64,000 nucleotides of DNA from Streptomyces tirandamycinicus. Its GTDB lineage: Bacteria; Actinomycetota; Actinomycetes; Streptomycetales; Streptomycetaceae. The notes beneath the pieces are model-generated. The model worked only from the letters and a program-made list of their open reading frames with translations. It searched no databases and had not been told where the DNA came from. How positions within the stretch are numbered: the first letter of the stretch is position 1; every line of letters begins with the position of its first letter. The position numbers and the translations under genes were made by a program. This document shows, piece after piece, positions 18,078-28,387 of the stretch. The stretch is from contig NZ_CP029188.1 in assembly GCF_003097515.1 (NCBI RefSeq), forward strand, positions 2,544,501-2,608,500. The letters are read 5' to 3'.

Positions 18078-18890
18078 TCAGCGGGCGAGCGGCCCGTACA
18101 GGCCGGGGCGGCGGTCGCGCAGATAGGGGTTGTCGGCGCGGGAGGCCGCCAGCAGGTCCGGGTCGGCGTCGCCCGTCACCAGGTCCTCTCCGAGGCCGGC
18201 CCGGGCCCGGACGATGCCGTCGGGGCCGGCGAGGCAGCTCAGCCCGGCGAAGTCGAACTCGCCCTCGGGGCCGGTGCGGTTGGCGTACGCCACATACATC
18301 TGGCTCTCGAAGGCGCGGACCGGGAGGAGCTTCTCCGCGACGAACCGGAAGGGGTTCATCAGCGCGGTCGGCACCACCAGCAGGTCCGTTCCCGCCAGGG
18401 CCTGGGCCCGCACGTTCTCCGGGAACTCGACGTCGTAGCAGATCAGCAGGCCGACCCGGAGGCCGCCGAGCTCGGCCTGGACGACCGACTCGTCGCCGGG
18501 GGTGAACCACTCCTTCTCGAAGCCGCCGAAGAGATGGGTCTTGCGGTAGTTCGCGAGGCGCTCGCCGCCGGGACCGATCAGCTGCGCCGCGTTGAACACC
18601 GCCTCCGCTTCGTCACCGGTGCCGCGCTCCGGGTAGCCGTAGACGACGGCGATCCCGTGGCGGGCGGCGATCGCGGCGACCGCCCGGGCACCGGCGCCGT
18701 CGGCGGTCTCGGCGAGGCGGTGCACGTCGGCGCCGATCGCGTACCCGGTCAGGAACATCTCCGGCGCGACGAGCAGACCGGCCCCCTCGGCGGCGGCCCG
18801 GGCCGCGTGGGTGTCCAGGATCTCGAGGTTCTTCGCGATGTCGCCGGGGGTCCCGGAGCTCTGGAGCAGGGCTGTGCGCAGCGGCGGCAT
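18078..18890 (-). CDS. Nitrilase-family amidohydrolase (DavA-like omega-amide amidase)
   Basis: The product of 270 residues has the full carbon-nitrogen hydrolase triad: Glu44 (APEMFLTGY), Lys117 (NYRKTHLFG) and Cys151 (LICYDVEFPE). The size and pairing match 5-aminovaleramidase (DavA) or 4-guanidinobutyramide amidase. The start at 18890 is preferred over an upstream ATG because GAGGTAGG lies just before it and the family begins with a short stretch before the first strand. It is first in a two-gene operon with the monooxygenase 40 bases downstream. Upstream lie three Lrp-like TTGC(G/A) elements. Confidence 0.87.
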   Translation of the reverse strand: MPPLRTALLQSSGTPGDIAKNLEILDTHAARAAAEGAGLLVAPEMFLTGYAIGADVHRLAETADGAGARAVAAIAARHGIAVVYGYPERGTGDEAEAVFNAAQLIGPGGERLANYRKTHLFGGFEKEWFTPGDESVVQAELGGLRVGLLICYDVEFPENVRAQALAGTDLLVVPTALMNPFRFVAEKLLPVRAFESQMYVAYANRTGPEGEFDFAGLSCLAGPDGIVRARAGLGEDLVTGDADPDLLAASRADNPYLRDRRPGLYGPLAR

Positions 18891-18974
18891 GGACCTACCT
18901 CGGAAGGAGTGGGCGGGGTGTCGGGGAGACGTCAAAAACCGTACGTTCCGGCCAACCGCCGGGACAAGGTGGGA

Positions 18975-19034
18975 CCGTTGCGTTCAGAGTCTCGATCCGT
19001 TGCGTGGATCGGGGGGGCATCGGCGATTCGTTGC
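18975..19034. promoter_or_regulatory. Three phased TTGC(G/A) elements upstream of the amidase-monooxygenase operon
   Basis: CCGTTGCGT occurs at 18975-18983 and again at 18997-19005, exactly 22 bases apart (two helical turns). CGTTGCAC follows at 19029. TTGC cores start at 18978, 19000 and 19031 (spacings 22 and 31). The same core pattern and spacing occurs upstream of the permease at 21258-21312. An Lrp-family gene lies between the two, so these are proposed Lrp sites. Confidence 0.5.
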
Positions 19035-19138
19035 ACGCGGGCGCTCGGCGCCCCGGTGCTGCCCGGCGGCCCCGGCGTTTCCCGCCGGGTCCCGCCGTGT
19101 CCCGGCGGGCCTCCGAGGGTCGGGCCGGTGCCCCAGGA

Positions 19139-19594
19139 TCAGGCCGGTGCCCCCGAGGAGAACCGCCTGAGCAGGGGCGACAGCACCAGGACCGACTTGG
19201 TCCGCTCCACGAAGGGTTCGCCGGCGATCCGTTCCAGGACGCGCTCGAAGTGGCGCATGTCGGAGGCGAAGACCTGGACGATCGCGTCCGCCTCACCGGT
19301 GACGGTGGAGGCGGACGCGACTTCCGGGTACCGCTCGAGGCCGCGCTTGATGGTCTCGGGCGAGGTGTTGCTGCGTGCGTGGATCTCGATGAAGCCCTCG
19401 GTCTCCCAGCCCATCGCGCCCGGGTCGACGCGGACCGTGAAGCCGGTGATGACCCCGTCCGCCCGGAGCCTGTCCACGCGCCGCTTGACGGCGGGCGCGG
19501 ACAGGCCGACGAGCGAACCGATGTCGGCGTAGGAACGGCGGGCGTCCTCGGCGAGGGCGTGGACGATGCGTTCGTCGAGATCGTTCAGTCGCAC
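19139..19594 (-). CDS. Lrp/AsnC-family transcriptional regulator
   Basis: The product of 151 residues has an N-terminal HTH (about 5-50, DARRSYADIGSLVGLSAPAVKRRVDRL) and a C-terminal RAM amino-acid-binding domain (about 65-145, VTGEADAIVQVFASDM). Lrp proteins bind DNA as octamers wrapped by phased sites and respond to amino acids. It starts 10 bases after the permease stop on the same strand, so it may be co-transcribed with the permease, and it lies 250 bases upstream of the amidase operon. It is the natural candidate regulator of both. Confidence 0.92.
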   Translation of the reverse strand: MRLNDLDERIVHALAEDARRSYADIGSLVGLSAPAVKRRVDRLRADGVITGFTVRVDPGAMGWETEGFIEIHARSNTSPETIKRGLERYPEVASASTVTGEADAIVQVFASDMRHFERVLERIAGEPFVERTKSVLVLSPLLRRFSSGAPA

Positions 19595-19604
19595 GGGGGG
19601 TGGA

Positions 19605-21077
19605 TCACTTCTCTGCTGTTGCCAACCGGGAGCGGCGAAGGCCGTACAGGAAGTAGAACACGAGCCCGGCCGCCATCCAGCCAGCGAACCACACCCAGGT
19701 GACGCCCGGCAGGCTGAGCATCATGTAGGCGCAGAACAGGAAGCCCAGGATCGGGGTGACCGGGAAGAGCATCACCTTGAAGGTGCGGTTCATGTCCGGG
19801 CGCTTCCACCGGAGGATGACCACGGCGACGTTGACCAGCGCGAAGGCGAAGAGGGTGCCGATGCTGGTGGCGTTCGCCAGTTCGCCGAGCGGGATGAAGG
19901 CCGCCAGGACACCGCAGAACAGCGAGACGATCACGGTGTTGGCACGCGGGGCGCCGGTCTTCTCGTTGACCTTGGCGAAGACCTTGGGGACCAGGCCGTC
20001 GCGGGACATCGCGAACAGGATGCGGGTCTGGCCGTACAGCACGGCGAAGACGACGCTGGCGATGGCGACGACCGCGCCGGCGGCGAGCACCACGCCCCAG
20101 AAGCTCTGGCCCGTGACGTCCTTCATGATCTGGGCGAGCGCCGCCTCGGTGCCCTCGAAGTCCTGCCACGGCATGGCGCCGACGGCGACCAGGGCGACCA
20201 GGCAGTAGAGCACGGTGACGATCAGCAGCGACAGCATGATCGCCCGCGGGAGGTCCCTCTTCGGGTTCTTCGCCTCCTCACCGGCGGTGGAGGCGGCGTC
20301 GAAGCCGATGTACGAGAAGAAGAGCGTGGCCGCGGCGGCGCTGATGCCGGTGACGCCGAGCGGGGCGAGCGGGGCGTAGTTGCCGGCCTTGATGCCCATG
20401 AAGCCGATGCCGATGAAGAGCAGTAGCGTCACGATCTTGATGACGACCATGACCGTGTTGACCCGTGCGCTCTCCTTGGCGCCGCCCATCAGGAAGACCA
20501 TGGCGAGCAGCACCACGACCAGCGCGGGGAGGTTGATGAACCCGCCCTCGCCGACCGGCGCGCCGACCGCGCTCGGGATCGTCACCCCGATCGTGCCGTG
20601 GAGCAGTTCGTTGAGGTACTCGCCCCAGCCCACGGCGACGGCCGCGACGGAGACGCCGTACTCCAGCACCAGGCACCAGCCGCAGACCCAGGCGATCAGT
20701 TCGCCCATCGTGGCGTACGAGTAGGAGTACGACGAGCCGGACACCGGCACGGAGCCGGCCAGCTCGGCGTACGACAGTGCCGAGAACAGGGCGGTCAGAC
20801 CGGCGACGACGAAGGAGATCGCCACGGCCGGGCCGGCCAGCGGCGTGGCCTCGCCGAGCACGACGAAGATGCCGGTGCCGAGGGTGGCACCAATGCTGAT
20901 CATGGTCAGCTGCCACATGGTGAGCGAGCGGCGGAGCGTGCCGCCCTCGCCCTGGCCGCCCTCGGCGACGAGCTGCTCGACGGGCTTGCGCCGCATCAGA
21001 CGGCTGCCGAGGCCCTGGGCCGGGCCACCGGGACCCCTCTGGGGAGTGACGGGGGGCGCTGCGCCGTGGTCCAACAC
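19605..21077 (-). CDS. APC-superfamily amino acid permease (CAT type)
   Basis: The product of 490 residues has about 12-14 helices. The APC signature TMISIGATLGTGIFVVLGEA (helix 1) and FFSYIGFDAASTAGEEAKNP (helix 6-loop) point to the cationic amino acid transporter group, which fits lysine/arginine uptake. The N-terminal RRKPVEQLVAEGG resembles that group too. The GTG at 21077 follows GGAG by 8 bases. It lies directly upstream of the Lrp gene and shares an operator-like pattern with the amidase-monooxygenase operon. Confidence 0.9.
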   Translation of the reverse strand: MLDHGAAPPVTPQRGPGGPAQGLGSRLMRRKPVEQLVAEGGQGEGGTLRRSLTMWQLTMISIGATLGTGIFVVLGEATPLAGPAVAISFVVAGLTALFSALSYAELAGSVPVSGSSYSYSYATMGELIAWVCGWCLVLEYGVSVAAVAVGWGEYLNELLHGTIGVTIPSAVGAPVGEGGFINLPALVVVLLAMVFLMGGAKESARVNTVMVVIKIVTLLLFIGIGFMGIKAGNYAPLAPLGVTGISAAAATLFFSYIGFDAASTAGEEAKNPKRDLPRAIMLSLLIVTVLYCLVALVAVGAMPWQDFEGTEAALAQIMKDVTGQSFWGVVLAAGAVVAIASVVFAVLYGQTRILFAMSRDGLVPKVFAKVNEKTGAPRANTVIVSLFCGVLAAFIPLGELANATSIGTLFAFALVNVAVVILRWKRPDMNRTFKVMLFPVTPILGFLFCAYMMLSLPGVTWVWFAGWMAAGLVFYFLYGLRRSRLATAEK

Positions 21078-21257
21078 TGGGGAGGCTCCTTATCGCTGCC
21101 TATCGCTGCTAGCGGTGAGGCGGCGACCACGGCGGCCCGGCGCGGGCATGGCTGAGGACAGCCCGAAGCGGGGGAATCGCCGAGCAGACGGTCCCCGCCA
21201 CTCCACGTACAGGCAGGACCCTACGAGGTTGACGTTCCCGACCGTAATGCATGAGCT

Positions 21258-21324
21258 TTGCGCACTCGCGAATGATCGTTGCGTGCTGGCGGCGACCGCG
21301 GAGGAACGTTGCACGGCCGCGCAA
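21258..21324. promoter_or_regulatory. Lrp-like site cluster upstream of the permease
   Basis: TTGCG or TTGCA cores start at 21258, 21279 and 21309 (spacings 21 and 30), almost the spacing seen at 18978-19034. The last forms TTGC-N8-GCAA (21309-21324), a symmetric element of the kind bound by Lrp/AsnC dimers. The cluster is about 180-250 bases upstream of the permease start. Confidence 0.5.
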
Positions 21325-21330
21325 AGGTGT

Positions 21331-21699
21331 TCAGATTTCCCGGAGCCGGTCGGCTATCTCCCTCAGCAGGGACGGGTCGTGCGCACCCCGGCCGGCGGGC
21401 GGCTCGAAGACCCGCACCAGGCCCGCCTCGACGAGGTCGGCGAGCAGGACCCGGACGACCGCGAGAGGCATGTCGGCGTCCGCCGCGACCTCGGCGACCG
21501 GCCGGGGCGCCCGGCGCACCAGCTCCAGCAGCGCGGTGCGGGGGTGGTCGAGCCGAGGGTCCGGCTTGTCCCATTCGACGGCCTTGACCTGCGACATCAG
21601 GTCGATGTGGTGGTCCGTGGCGGGACGGGTCCGACCGTGGGTGACGGTGTACGGCCGCACCAACGGGCCGGTCTCGTCCTCGTACCAGTGATCGTTCAC
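21331..21699 (-). CDS. DUF742 protein of the conservon (CvnC-like)
   Basis: The product of 122 residues is a DUF742 protein with LVRPYTVTHGRTRP at the start and a predicted winged-helix core (PRPVAEVAADADMPLAVVRVLLADLVEAGLV). In Streptomyces conservons this is CvnC, lying between the roadblock protein and the GTPase CvnD. Here the GTG start is 4 bases after the roadblock stop as expected, but no GTPase gene follows: the next gene is the permease 254 bases downstream. Confidence 0.9.
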   Translation of the reverse strand: MNDHWYEDETGPLVRPYTVTHGRTRPATDHHIDLMSQVKAVEWDKPDPRLDHPRTALLELVRRAPRPVAEVAADADMPLAVVRVLLADLVEAGLVRVFEPPAGRGAHDPSLLREIADRLREI

Positions 21700-21703
21700 G
21701 GGA

Positions 21704-22141
21704 CTACGCGTCGGGGGCCTCGTCCGCCGACCTCGCGGGAACGGTCATGTGCCGGCCGACGCGCTTCACCAGCAGCGCCATTTCGTGGGCGAGCTGTCCG
21801 ACCTCCGTCTCGGCGCCGCTGAGCACCGCGAGCCGGCTGCCGTCGCCGGCCGGGGTGATGAAGAGGTAGCCGCCGTCCAGCATGACCATCGTCTGGCGTA
21901 CCTTCCCGGCCGCGAATCGGGAACCGGTCTCACTGGCGAGGCTGTGGAAGCCCGCGCACACGGCGGAGAGATGCTCCACGTCACTCTGCGGCATGCCCCG
22001 GGATGCGCAGCTGACCAGGCCGTCCGCGGTGAGCAGCACGGCCTGACGAACGTGGTCGGTCCGCTCCAGCAGGTCGTCGAGCAGCCAGCCGAGTCCGCTC
22101 GCGTCGGTCCGCCCTGTCTCTCCGTCGTACGGCTCAGCCAT
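21704..22141 (-). CDS. Roadblock/LC7 protein of the conservon (CvnB-like)
   Basis: The product of 145 residues is a Roadblock/LC7 fold protein (about 15-115; LGWLLDDLLERTDHVRQAVLL, GYLFITPAGDGSRLAVL). Such proteins are regulators of small GTPases, and in conservons CvnB is thought to work with CvnD. The ATG at 22141 overlaps the kinase stop by 8 bases, which fixes the start. The cognate GTPase is not in this cluster. Confidence 0.92.
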   Translation of the reverse strand: MAEPYDGETGRTDASGLGWLLDDLLERTDHVRQAVLLTADGLVSCASRGMPQSDVEHLSAVCAGFHSLASETGSRFAAGKVRQTMVMLDGGYLFITPAGDGSRLAVLSGAETEVGQLAHEMALLVKRVGRHMTVPARSADEAPDA

Positions 22142-24719
22142 CGTCGCCCGTCCTTTCGTCGTTCCTGGTCCCCGGCCGGTCCCCCGGCGCGCTCCCGGGC
22201 GGATCGCTCTCGGCCCGACCGCTCCCACGCCGTTCGCCCTCGGCCCGACCGTCCGTACGCCGTTCGCTCTCCGCCCGACCGCTACCGGCCGGCTCGCCGC
22301 TCCGCCCGCGCTCGAGCCCTCGCTGGAAGGCCCCGAAGACGGCCCGCATCTCCTCCGCGCTGACCTCCCGGTCCTCGGCTCCGGGCGGGTCCTGCCCCGC
22401 TCCGGGAGGTCCCTCGCGCAGCGGGGCGGCGAGCGACGCCTGCCGGATCCGGGTGGGCAGGGGCCGGGGCGCCGCGGCGTGCGGAAGCTGCGCTCCGCCA
22501 CCGGCCCGGGGTGCGGGGCCGGTCCCGGTCCCGGGCTGCGCCGGGTCGCCGTCCGGCAGCGGGCCGGAGAGCGGTGCGGGGCCGGCGGGACCGCGGTCCG
22601 CTCCGGGGGCGGTCCCGCGGCCGGTCCTGCGCTCCTCCGTCCCGGGCGTCCCGGGCGTCCCGGGCGTCCCGGGCGTCCCGGCGAGCACCGCCACGCCTGC
22701 GGCGGCCGCCCCGTGCCGCCCGTCCGGCGCGGAGGACCGGACCGGGATCCGGGCCGCCTCGGGGTCCGCGTCCGGGTCCGCCGCGTCCGCCGGATCCGCC
22801 GGGGTGATGATCGCGTTCGGCAGCAGCACCACCGCGGTGGTCCCCCCGTAAGGGGAGCGGGTGAGGGTGACGGTGATGCCGTGCCGGGCAGCCAGACGGC
22901 CCACGATGTACAGGCCGAGGCGCTCGTCCTGTACCGGGTCGAAGTCGCCCGGCCGGGCCAGGGTGCGATGGGCCTGGGCGAGCTCGTCGCCGTCCATGCC
23001 GAGGCCGCGGTCGTCGATCTCCAGGACGAAGCCGTTGCGGGCCTCGCTCGTGCGCATCGTCACCCGGGTGTGCGGCGGGGAGAAGGCCGCGGCGTTCTCG
23101 ACCAGCTCCGCGACGAGATGCACCACGTCCGCCACGGCGTCGGCACCGACGCGCACCGCGGGCATCGGGGGCACCACGACCCGCGGGTAGTCCTCGATCT
23201 CGCCGACCGCCGCCCCCACCACGTCCACGAGCGGCACCGGCTTGCGCCACCGCCGTCCGGGAGCCGCTCCCGACAGGATGATCAGGCCCTCGGCGTGGCG
23301 CCGCATCCGGGTCGTCAGATGATCGATCCGGAAGAGCTCCTCGAGCGTGTCGGGGTCCGTGGTCCGCCGCTCCAGGGTGTCGACGAGCTTCGCCTGCCGG
23401 TGCACCAGCGCCTGGTTGCGCCGCGCGATGTTCAGCAACACGGCGAAGACGCCGCGGCGCAGGGTCGCCTGCTTCACCGCCGCCTCGACGGCCGCCCGGC
23501 GTGCCGCGTTGAGGGCCGTTCCCACCTGCGCGATCTCGTCGGGTTCACCGTCCCCGTCGGCGAAGTCGAGCGGCGGCGCCGCGGCGGCCGGGTCGACGTC
23601 CTCCCCCGCACCGAGCCGTTCCATCACCTCGGGCAGCCGCCGGGTGGCGAGGACGTCCGCGGCGTCCCGCAGCTCCTCCAGCCGTCCGGCGATCCGCCGG
23701 CCGGCACTCACCGACAGCCACACGGAGAAACCGGCCGCGGCGAGACCGGCGAATCCGACGACGGCCGCCTCGACCATCTCGCGGTAGGCGAAGGCACGCC
23801 CGCGTTCGGCCGCGTTCAGGGCCGACCGGGTGCACAGCAGCATGTACCGCTTCACCGCGCGGTCCGTGGTGGTCCGCCACGACGCGTCCGCCACCGCCTG
23901 GCCCGCGTTCGCCGCACCGGCCCTCAGCAGCGCGTCCTCTCCCGCGGTCAGCGCCCGGTACTCGGCGCTCCGCTGGAAGTCCGTGAAGAGCTTCCGGGAG
24001 TCGGCCGGCAGATCGGGGACGTAGGTGCGGTGGAAGACGCGCCGGTCCTCGATGGCCGCGGTGAGCGCGTCGTACTGGGTGTCGGTGACGGCCCCGGCGG
24101 CCCGCGCGCCGGCGACGAGGGCGTCCTCGCGGGAGACGAACTCCCGCACCCGCACCAGTTCCACCACCACCTGCGCCTCGCGGGCGAGCTGCCCGGCCTG
24201 CAGCGCGGTGAGCTGGGACTGGACGTCGAAGGTCGGCTCGACGATCACCGTATAGGCCTCCACCGCCTCGCTCCAGGACAGCCGGCGCTCGACCACCCGG
24301 TCCCGCAGGGCGTCGAGCCGCGAGGCGGCCCGGGCCATCGTGTCCAGGGACTCCCGCTGCCGGTCGGTGAGGTCCTCGCGCCGGTCCCGGTCGCCGACGG
24401 CGTCGAGCATGGCCTGCACGGCCCGGTCGGTCGAACGCTGCTGGGCCAGCAGCGGGGCGGCGTCGGCCGCCCCGGCGTCGCGGCGGCCGGCGCCCAGATA
24501 CGCGGCCGCGAGCCGGCGTTCGATCTGGATCTGGCCGACGGCCGTGTCGACCGGGGTGCCGAACGTCTCGTACACGCTCTGGAGGCGGATCAGCGCCCGC
24601 AGGTCCCCCGTCACGGACACCATGGCGAAGCTCCACAGCGCCAGCAGGGCCACGGCGGGCACGACGGTGAGGGCCACGATCCTGCCGCGGATCGTGGGAG
24701 GGCGCATTCGCCGGCGCAT
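22134..24719 (-). CDS. Conservon sensor histidine kinase with NIT-type sensor (CvnA-like)
   Basis: The product of 861 residues has a first membrane helix (about 15-40), a helical extracellular nitrate/nitrite-sensing-like region (about 45-300), a second helix (about 315-335), a HAMP-like segment (to about 400), a helical region (NIARRNQALVHRQ) and an HATPase_c domain (VVHLVAELVENAAAFSP, then EIDDRGLGM and GLYIVGRLAARHGI). The final 250 residues are low complexity, with four GTP tripeptides. ATG at 24719 is preferred to 24746 because GGGGGAG lies before it. It heads the kinase-roadblock-DUF742 operon. Confidence 0.92.
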   Translation of the reverse strand: MRRRMRPPTIRGRIVALTVVPAVALLALWSFAMVSVTGDLRALIRLQSVYETFGTPVDTAVGQIQIERRLAAAYLGAGRRDAGAADAAPLLAQQRSTDRAVQAMLDAVGDRDRREDLTDRQRESLDTMARAASRLDALRDRVVERRLSWSEAVEAYTVIVEPTFDVQSQLTALQAGQLAREAQVVVELVRVREFVSREDALVAGARAAGAVTDTQYDALTAAIEDRRVFHRTYVPDLPADSRKLFTDFQRSAEYRALTAGEDALLRAGAANAGQAVADASWRTTTDRAVKRYMLLCTRSALNAAERGRAFAYREMVEAAVVGFAGLAAAGFSVWLSVSAGRRIAGRLEELRDAADVLATRRLPEVMERLGAGEDVDPAAAAPPLDFADGDGEPDEIAQVGTALNAARRAAVEAAVKQATLRRGVFAVLLNIARRNQALVHRQAKLVDTLERRTTDPDTLEELFRIDHLTTRMRRHAEGLIILSGAAPGRRWRKPVPLVDVVGAAVGEIEDYPRVVVPPMPAVRVGADAVADVVHLVAELVENAAAFSPPHTRVTMRTSEARNGFVLEIDDRGLGMDGDELAQAHRTLARPGDFDPVQDERLGLYIVGRLAARHGITVTLTRSPYGGTTAVVLLPNAIITPADPADAADPDADPEAARIPVRSSAPDGRHGAAAAGVAVLAGTPGTPGTPGTPGTEERRTGRGTAPGADRGPAGPAPLSGPLPDGDPAQPGTGTGPAPRAGGGAQLPHAAAPRPLPTRIRQASLAAPLREGPPGAGQDPPGAEDREVSAEEMRAVFGAFQRGLERGRSGEPAGSGRAESERRTDGRAEGERRGSGRAESDPPGSAPGDRPGTRNDERTGDDG
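22639..22681. repeat. 9-base tandem repeat inside the sensor kinase gene
   Basis: CCCGGGCGT is repeated about 4-5 times in frame and encodes repeated Gly-Thr-Pro in the disordered C-terminal tail of the kinase. In-frame slippage would change tail length without breaking the gene. Confidence 0.85.
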
Positions 24720-25137
24720 GGGCTCCCCCCTGGACGCTCGGGACATACGGCCAGCGGGGGTGCTACCGCCGGGTAGGGGCAGAAACTACGCGATCGGCGT
24801 CCGGCGGCGCAATGCTGCCCGCCGGTAACGCCCCATGCCGGCGGCCGGCCGCCGGCTTGGGGCGTTCGACGGCCGACCGCCACGGCCCCCCGGCCGGCGG
24901 CGAGCGGCGGGGTGCGTCGGGGGCGGGGGCGGGGGCGGGGGCGGGCGCGTTCGCAGGCACCCGGCGGACGCGGACCACCCCGGGGCGGCGACCGCACGGC
25001 ACGCACCCTTCGCCCCGCGCGGGTAGGAGTCCGGCCCCGCGCCCGATCCCGCAGTACCCCGACGCACACCCGTCGCCCCGCGCGGGTAGGAGTCGGGTCC
25101 CGCAGTCGATCCCGTACCCGACCGGACGGAGGCCCGC
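24720..25137. repeat. Intergenic region with a 63-base direct repeat
   Basis: The gap between the divergent kinase and SGNH hydrolase genes holds a 22-base identity at 25010-25031 and 25073-25094 (core GCCCCGCGCGGGTAGGAGT), with similar flanks, giving a 63-base period. A (GGGGGC)n-like run lies at 24919-24945. The second copy ends 44 bases from the hydrolase start, so duplicated promoter elements are possible, but no clear -10/-35 was found. Confidence 0.7.
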
Positions 25138-26214
25138 ATGACGCCGGACCCGCACTGGCTCGACCCCGAACCGTTCCTCCGCGGCGTGGCCTGGCTCGAC
25201 CGCGGCCGTCCGGTGCGGGCCGATCCCGGCGATCTGGCCCGGCTGCCGTGGGACACCAGGGAGCGGGCCGCGCTCCCCATCGGCGTGCGGCTGGAGTTCA
25301 CGGCCCCCGACGGCGCCCGGGCCGTCGAGGTGCGCTACCGGGCCCGGGTGCCGGGCCCGACCGAGGCACTGCGCGATCTGGCCCACTGCTTCGCGCTGTG
25401 GCACGGCGACCGCTGCGTGGCCGAGTCGTTCACCGAGCCCGCGGAGGAGGCGGCGGTCACCATCCCCCTTCCGGCCGCGCCGGGGCCGTTCACCGTCCAT
25501 CCTCCGGAGTCCCAGGCGCCGGTGGTCCTCGGGGTGCGCGGGCTGGGCGGCAGGCTGGCCCCGGCGCCACGACGGCCCCGCTGGGTGGTCCACGGCGACT
25601 CGATCACCGAGGGCTGGTGGTCCACCCGGCCCGCGCACGCCTGGCCTTCGGCCGCCGGACGGGCCCTCGGCCTGGACTGCGTCAACCTCGGGTACGCCGG
25701 CTCGGCCCGCGGCGAGCTCGCGACCGCCCAGCAGCTCGCCTCGCTCCCCGCCGACCTGCTGACCCTGGCCTTCGGCACCAACTGCTGGTCGGGCGTCCCC
25801 TGCTCCGCTCCCCTGATGTACGAGACGACCCGTGCCTTCGTCTCCCTCGTCCGGCAGGGGCACCCGGCCGTGCCGCTGCTGGTGGTCTCGCCCCTCCTGC
25901 GCCCGGACGCCGAGACGACGCGCAACGCGCTGGGCGCGACGCTCCGGGACCTGCGAACGGCGATCGAGGAGGCGGTCCGGGACCTGGTCGCCGCCGGTGA
26001 CGCCCGGCTGGCGCTGCTGCCCGGTGCGGGTCTGCTCACGGCGGACGACCTGGCGGACGGTCTGCATCCGAACGACCGGGGGCACGCCCGGATCGCCGCG
26101 GCGGTGACCGGGGCCGTGGGCAGGTTCGGTGGCGCCGCCGATCCCGCCCGGACGGGCGCGCTGGGCGTCCACCCGGACCCCGCCGGCCGGGCTCCCGCGC
26201 GGCCCTCTCGGTGA
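25138..26214 (+). CDS. SGNH/GDSL hydrolase
   Basis: The product of 358 residues has a beta-rich N-terminal domain (about 1-145, RAVEVRYRARVPGP) and a C-terminal SGNH hydrolase domain. The four blocks are present: HGDSITEG (nucleophile Ser), NLGYAGSARGE (Gly), FGTNCW (Asn) and DGLHPND (His). Such two-domain enzymes are often carbohydrate esterases. No signal peptide is seen, so it is probably cytoplasmic. ATG follows GGAGG by 5 bases. The last 40 residues are low complexity. It converges with the GuaB1 gene. Confidence 0.88.
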   Translation: MTPDPHWLDPEPFLRGVAWLDRGRPVRADPGDLARLPWDTRERAALPIGVRLEFTAPDGARAVEVRYRARVPGPTEALRDLAHCFALWHGDRCVAESFTEPAEEAAVTIPLPAAPGPFTVHPPESQAPVVLGVRGLGGRLAPAPRRPRWVVHGDSITEGWWSTRPAHAWPSAAGRALGLDCVNLGYAGSARGELATAQQLASLPADLLTLAFGTNCWSGVPCSAPLMYETTRAFVSLVRQGHPAVPLLVVSPLLRPDAETTRNALGATLRDLRTAIEEAVRDLVAAGDARLALLPGAGLLTADDLADGLHPNDRGHARIAAAVTGAVGRFGGAADPARTGALGVHPDPAGRAPARPSR

Positions 26215-26390
26215 GCGACGCGCGGCCGGACCCGGGACGGGCCTCCCGGCGCCCGGGGCCTGGCCCGACAGCCGAGACGACCGGCCACCCCGGCGGCCAC
26301 GGAGCCGAACCGCCCGCCGAGACGACCGGCCGTCCCCGAGCCCACGAGCCGTCCCCGAGCCAACGAGGCCGAACCGTTCGAAGACGAGAC

Positions 26391-26430
26391 CGGCCGCGGC
26401 CCCGGGGGACGTCCCCCGGGGCCGCGGCCG
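26391..26430. terminator. Bidirectional terminator, 19-bp perfect inverted repeat
   Basis: CGGCCGCGGCCCCGGGGGA and its complement are separated by CG, between the convergent SGNH hydrolase (ends 26214) and GuaB1 (ends 26477) genes. Imperfect copies of GCCGAGACGACCGGCC occur just before it at about 26271 and 26318. Confidence 0.8.
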
Positions 26431-26476
26431 CCGGTGCGCGAGGCGACCGGCTCCGGCCGGCCGCCTACCGCGTGCG

Positions 26477-28024
<1,548 letters not shown>

Positions 28025-28387
28025 TCATCCAGGACCGCGGGATGCCCTCTCGTCGGATCCTCCAAGGGCGAGCAGTACGGCGAGCTGCCCGGGCATGGTG
28101 TCGACGGCGTGGCCGAAGACGTCCTGGGCGACCCGCCATTCCCCGGGCCGGGCGGCGGCGTACTCCTGCCAGCGGCGGACGAGTACGAGGGTGCCCTCCT
28201 CACCGGGGAGGTCGGTGAGGCAGTCGGCGAGGGCGTCCCAGTTCCGGCCGAACCAGGCCGGGAGCCCGAGGTCGGCGGCGCAGCGGTCCATGAAGGTCTT
28301 CTTGTCGGTGACGCCGTGGAGGTCGAGCACGGTGATGTTGCGGCCCGGGGTGGCGCCGAACAGTGCGGCGAGGGGACCGTTTCTCAT
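28025..28387 (-). CDS. Barstar-family ribonuclease inhibitor
   Basis: The product of 120 residues matches the barstar fold: NITVLDLHGVTDKKTFMDRCAADLGLPAWFGRNWDALADCLTDL contains the conserved FGxNWDALxDCLTD segment (about 46-59), whose Asp residues block the RNase active site. It is cytoplasmic. The ATG overlaps the stop of the upstream ribonuclease gene in ATGA, so enzyme and inhibitor are made together. It should protect the cell from the RNase before export. Confidence 0.92.
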   Translation of the reverse strand: MRNGPLAALFGATPGRNITVLDLHGVTDKKTFMDRCAADLGLPAWFGRNWDALADCLTDLPGEEGTLVLVRRWQEYAAARPGEWRVAQDVFGHAVDTMPGQLAVLLALGGSDERASRGPG

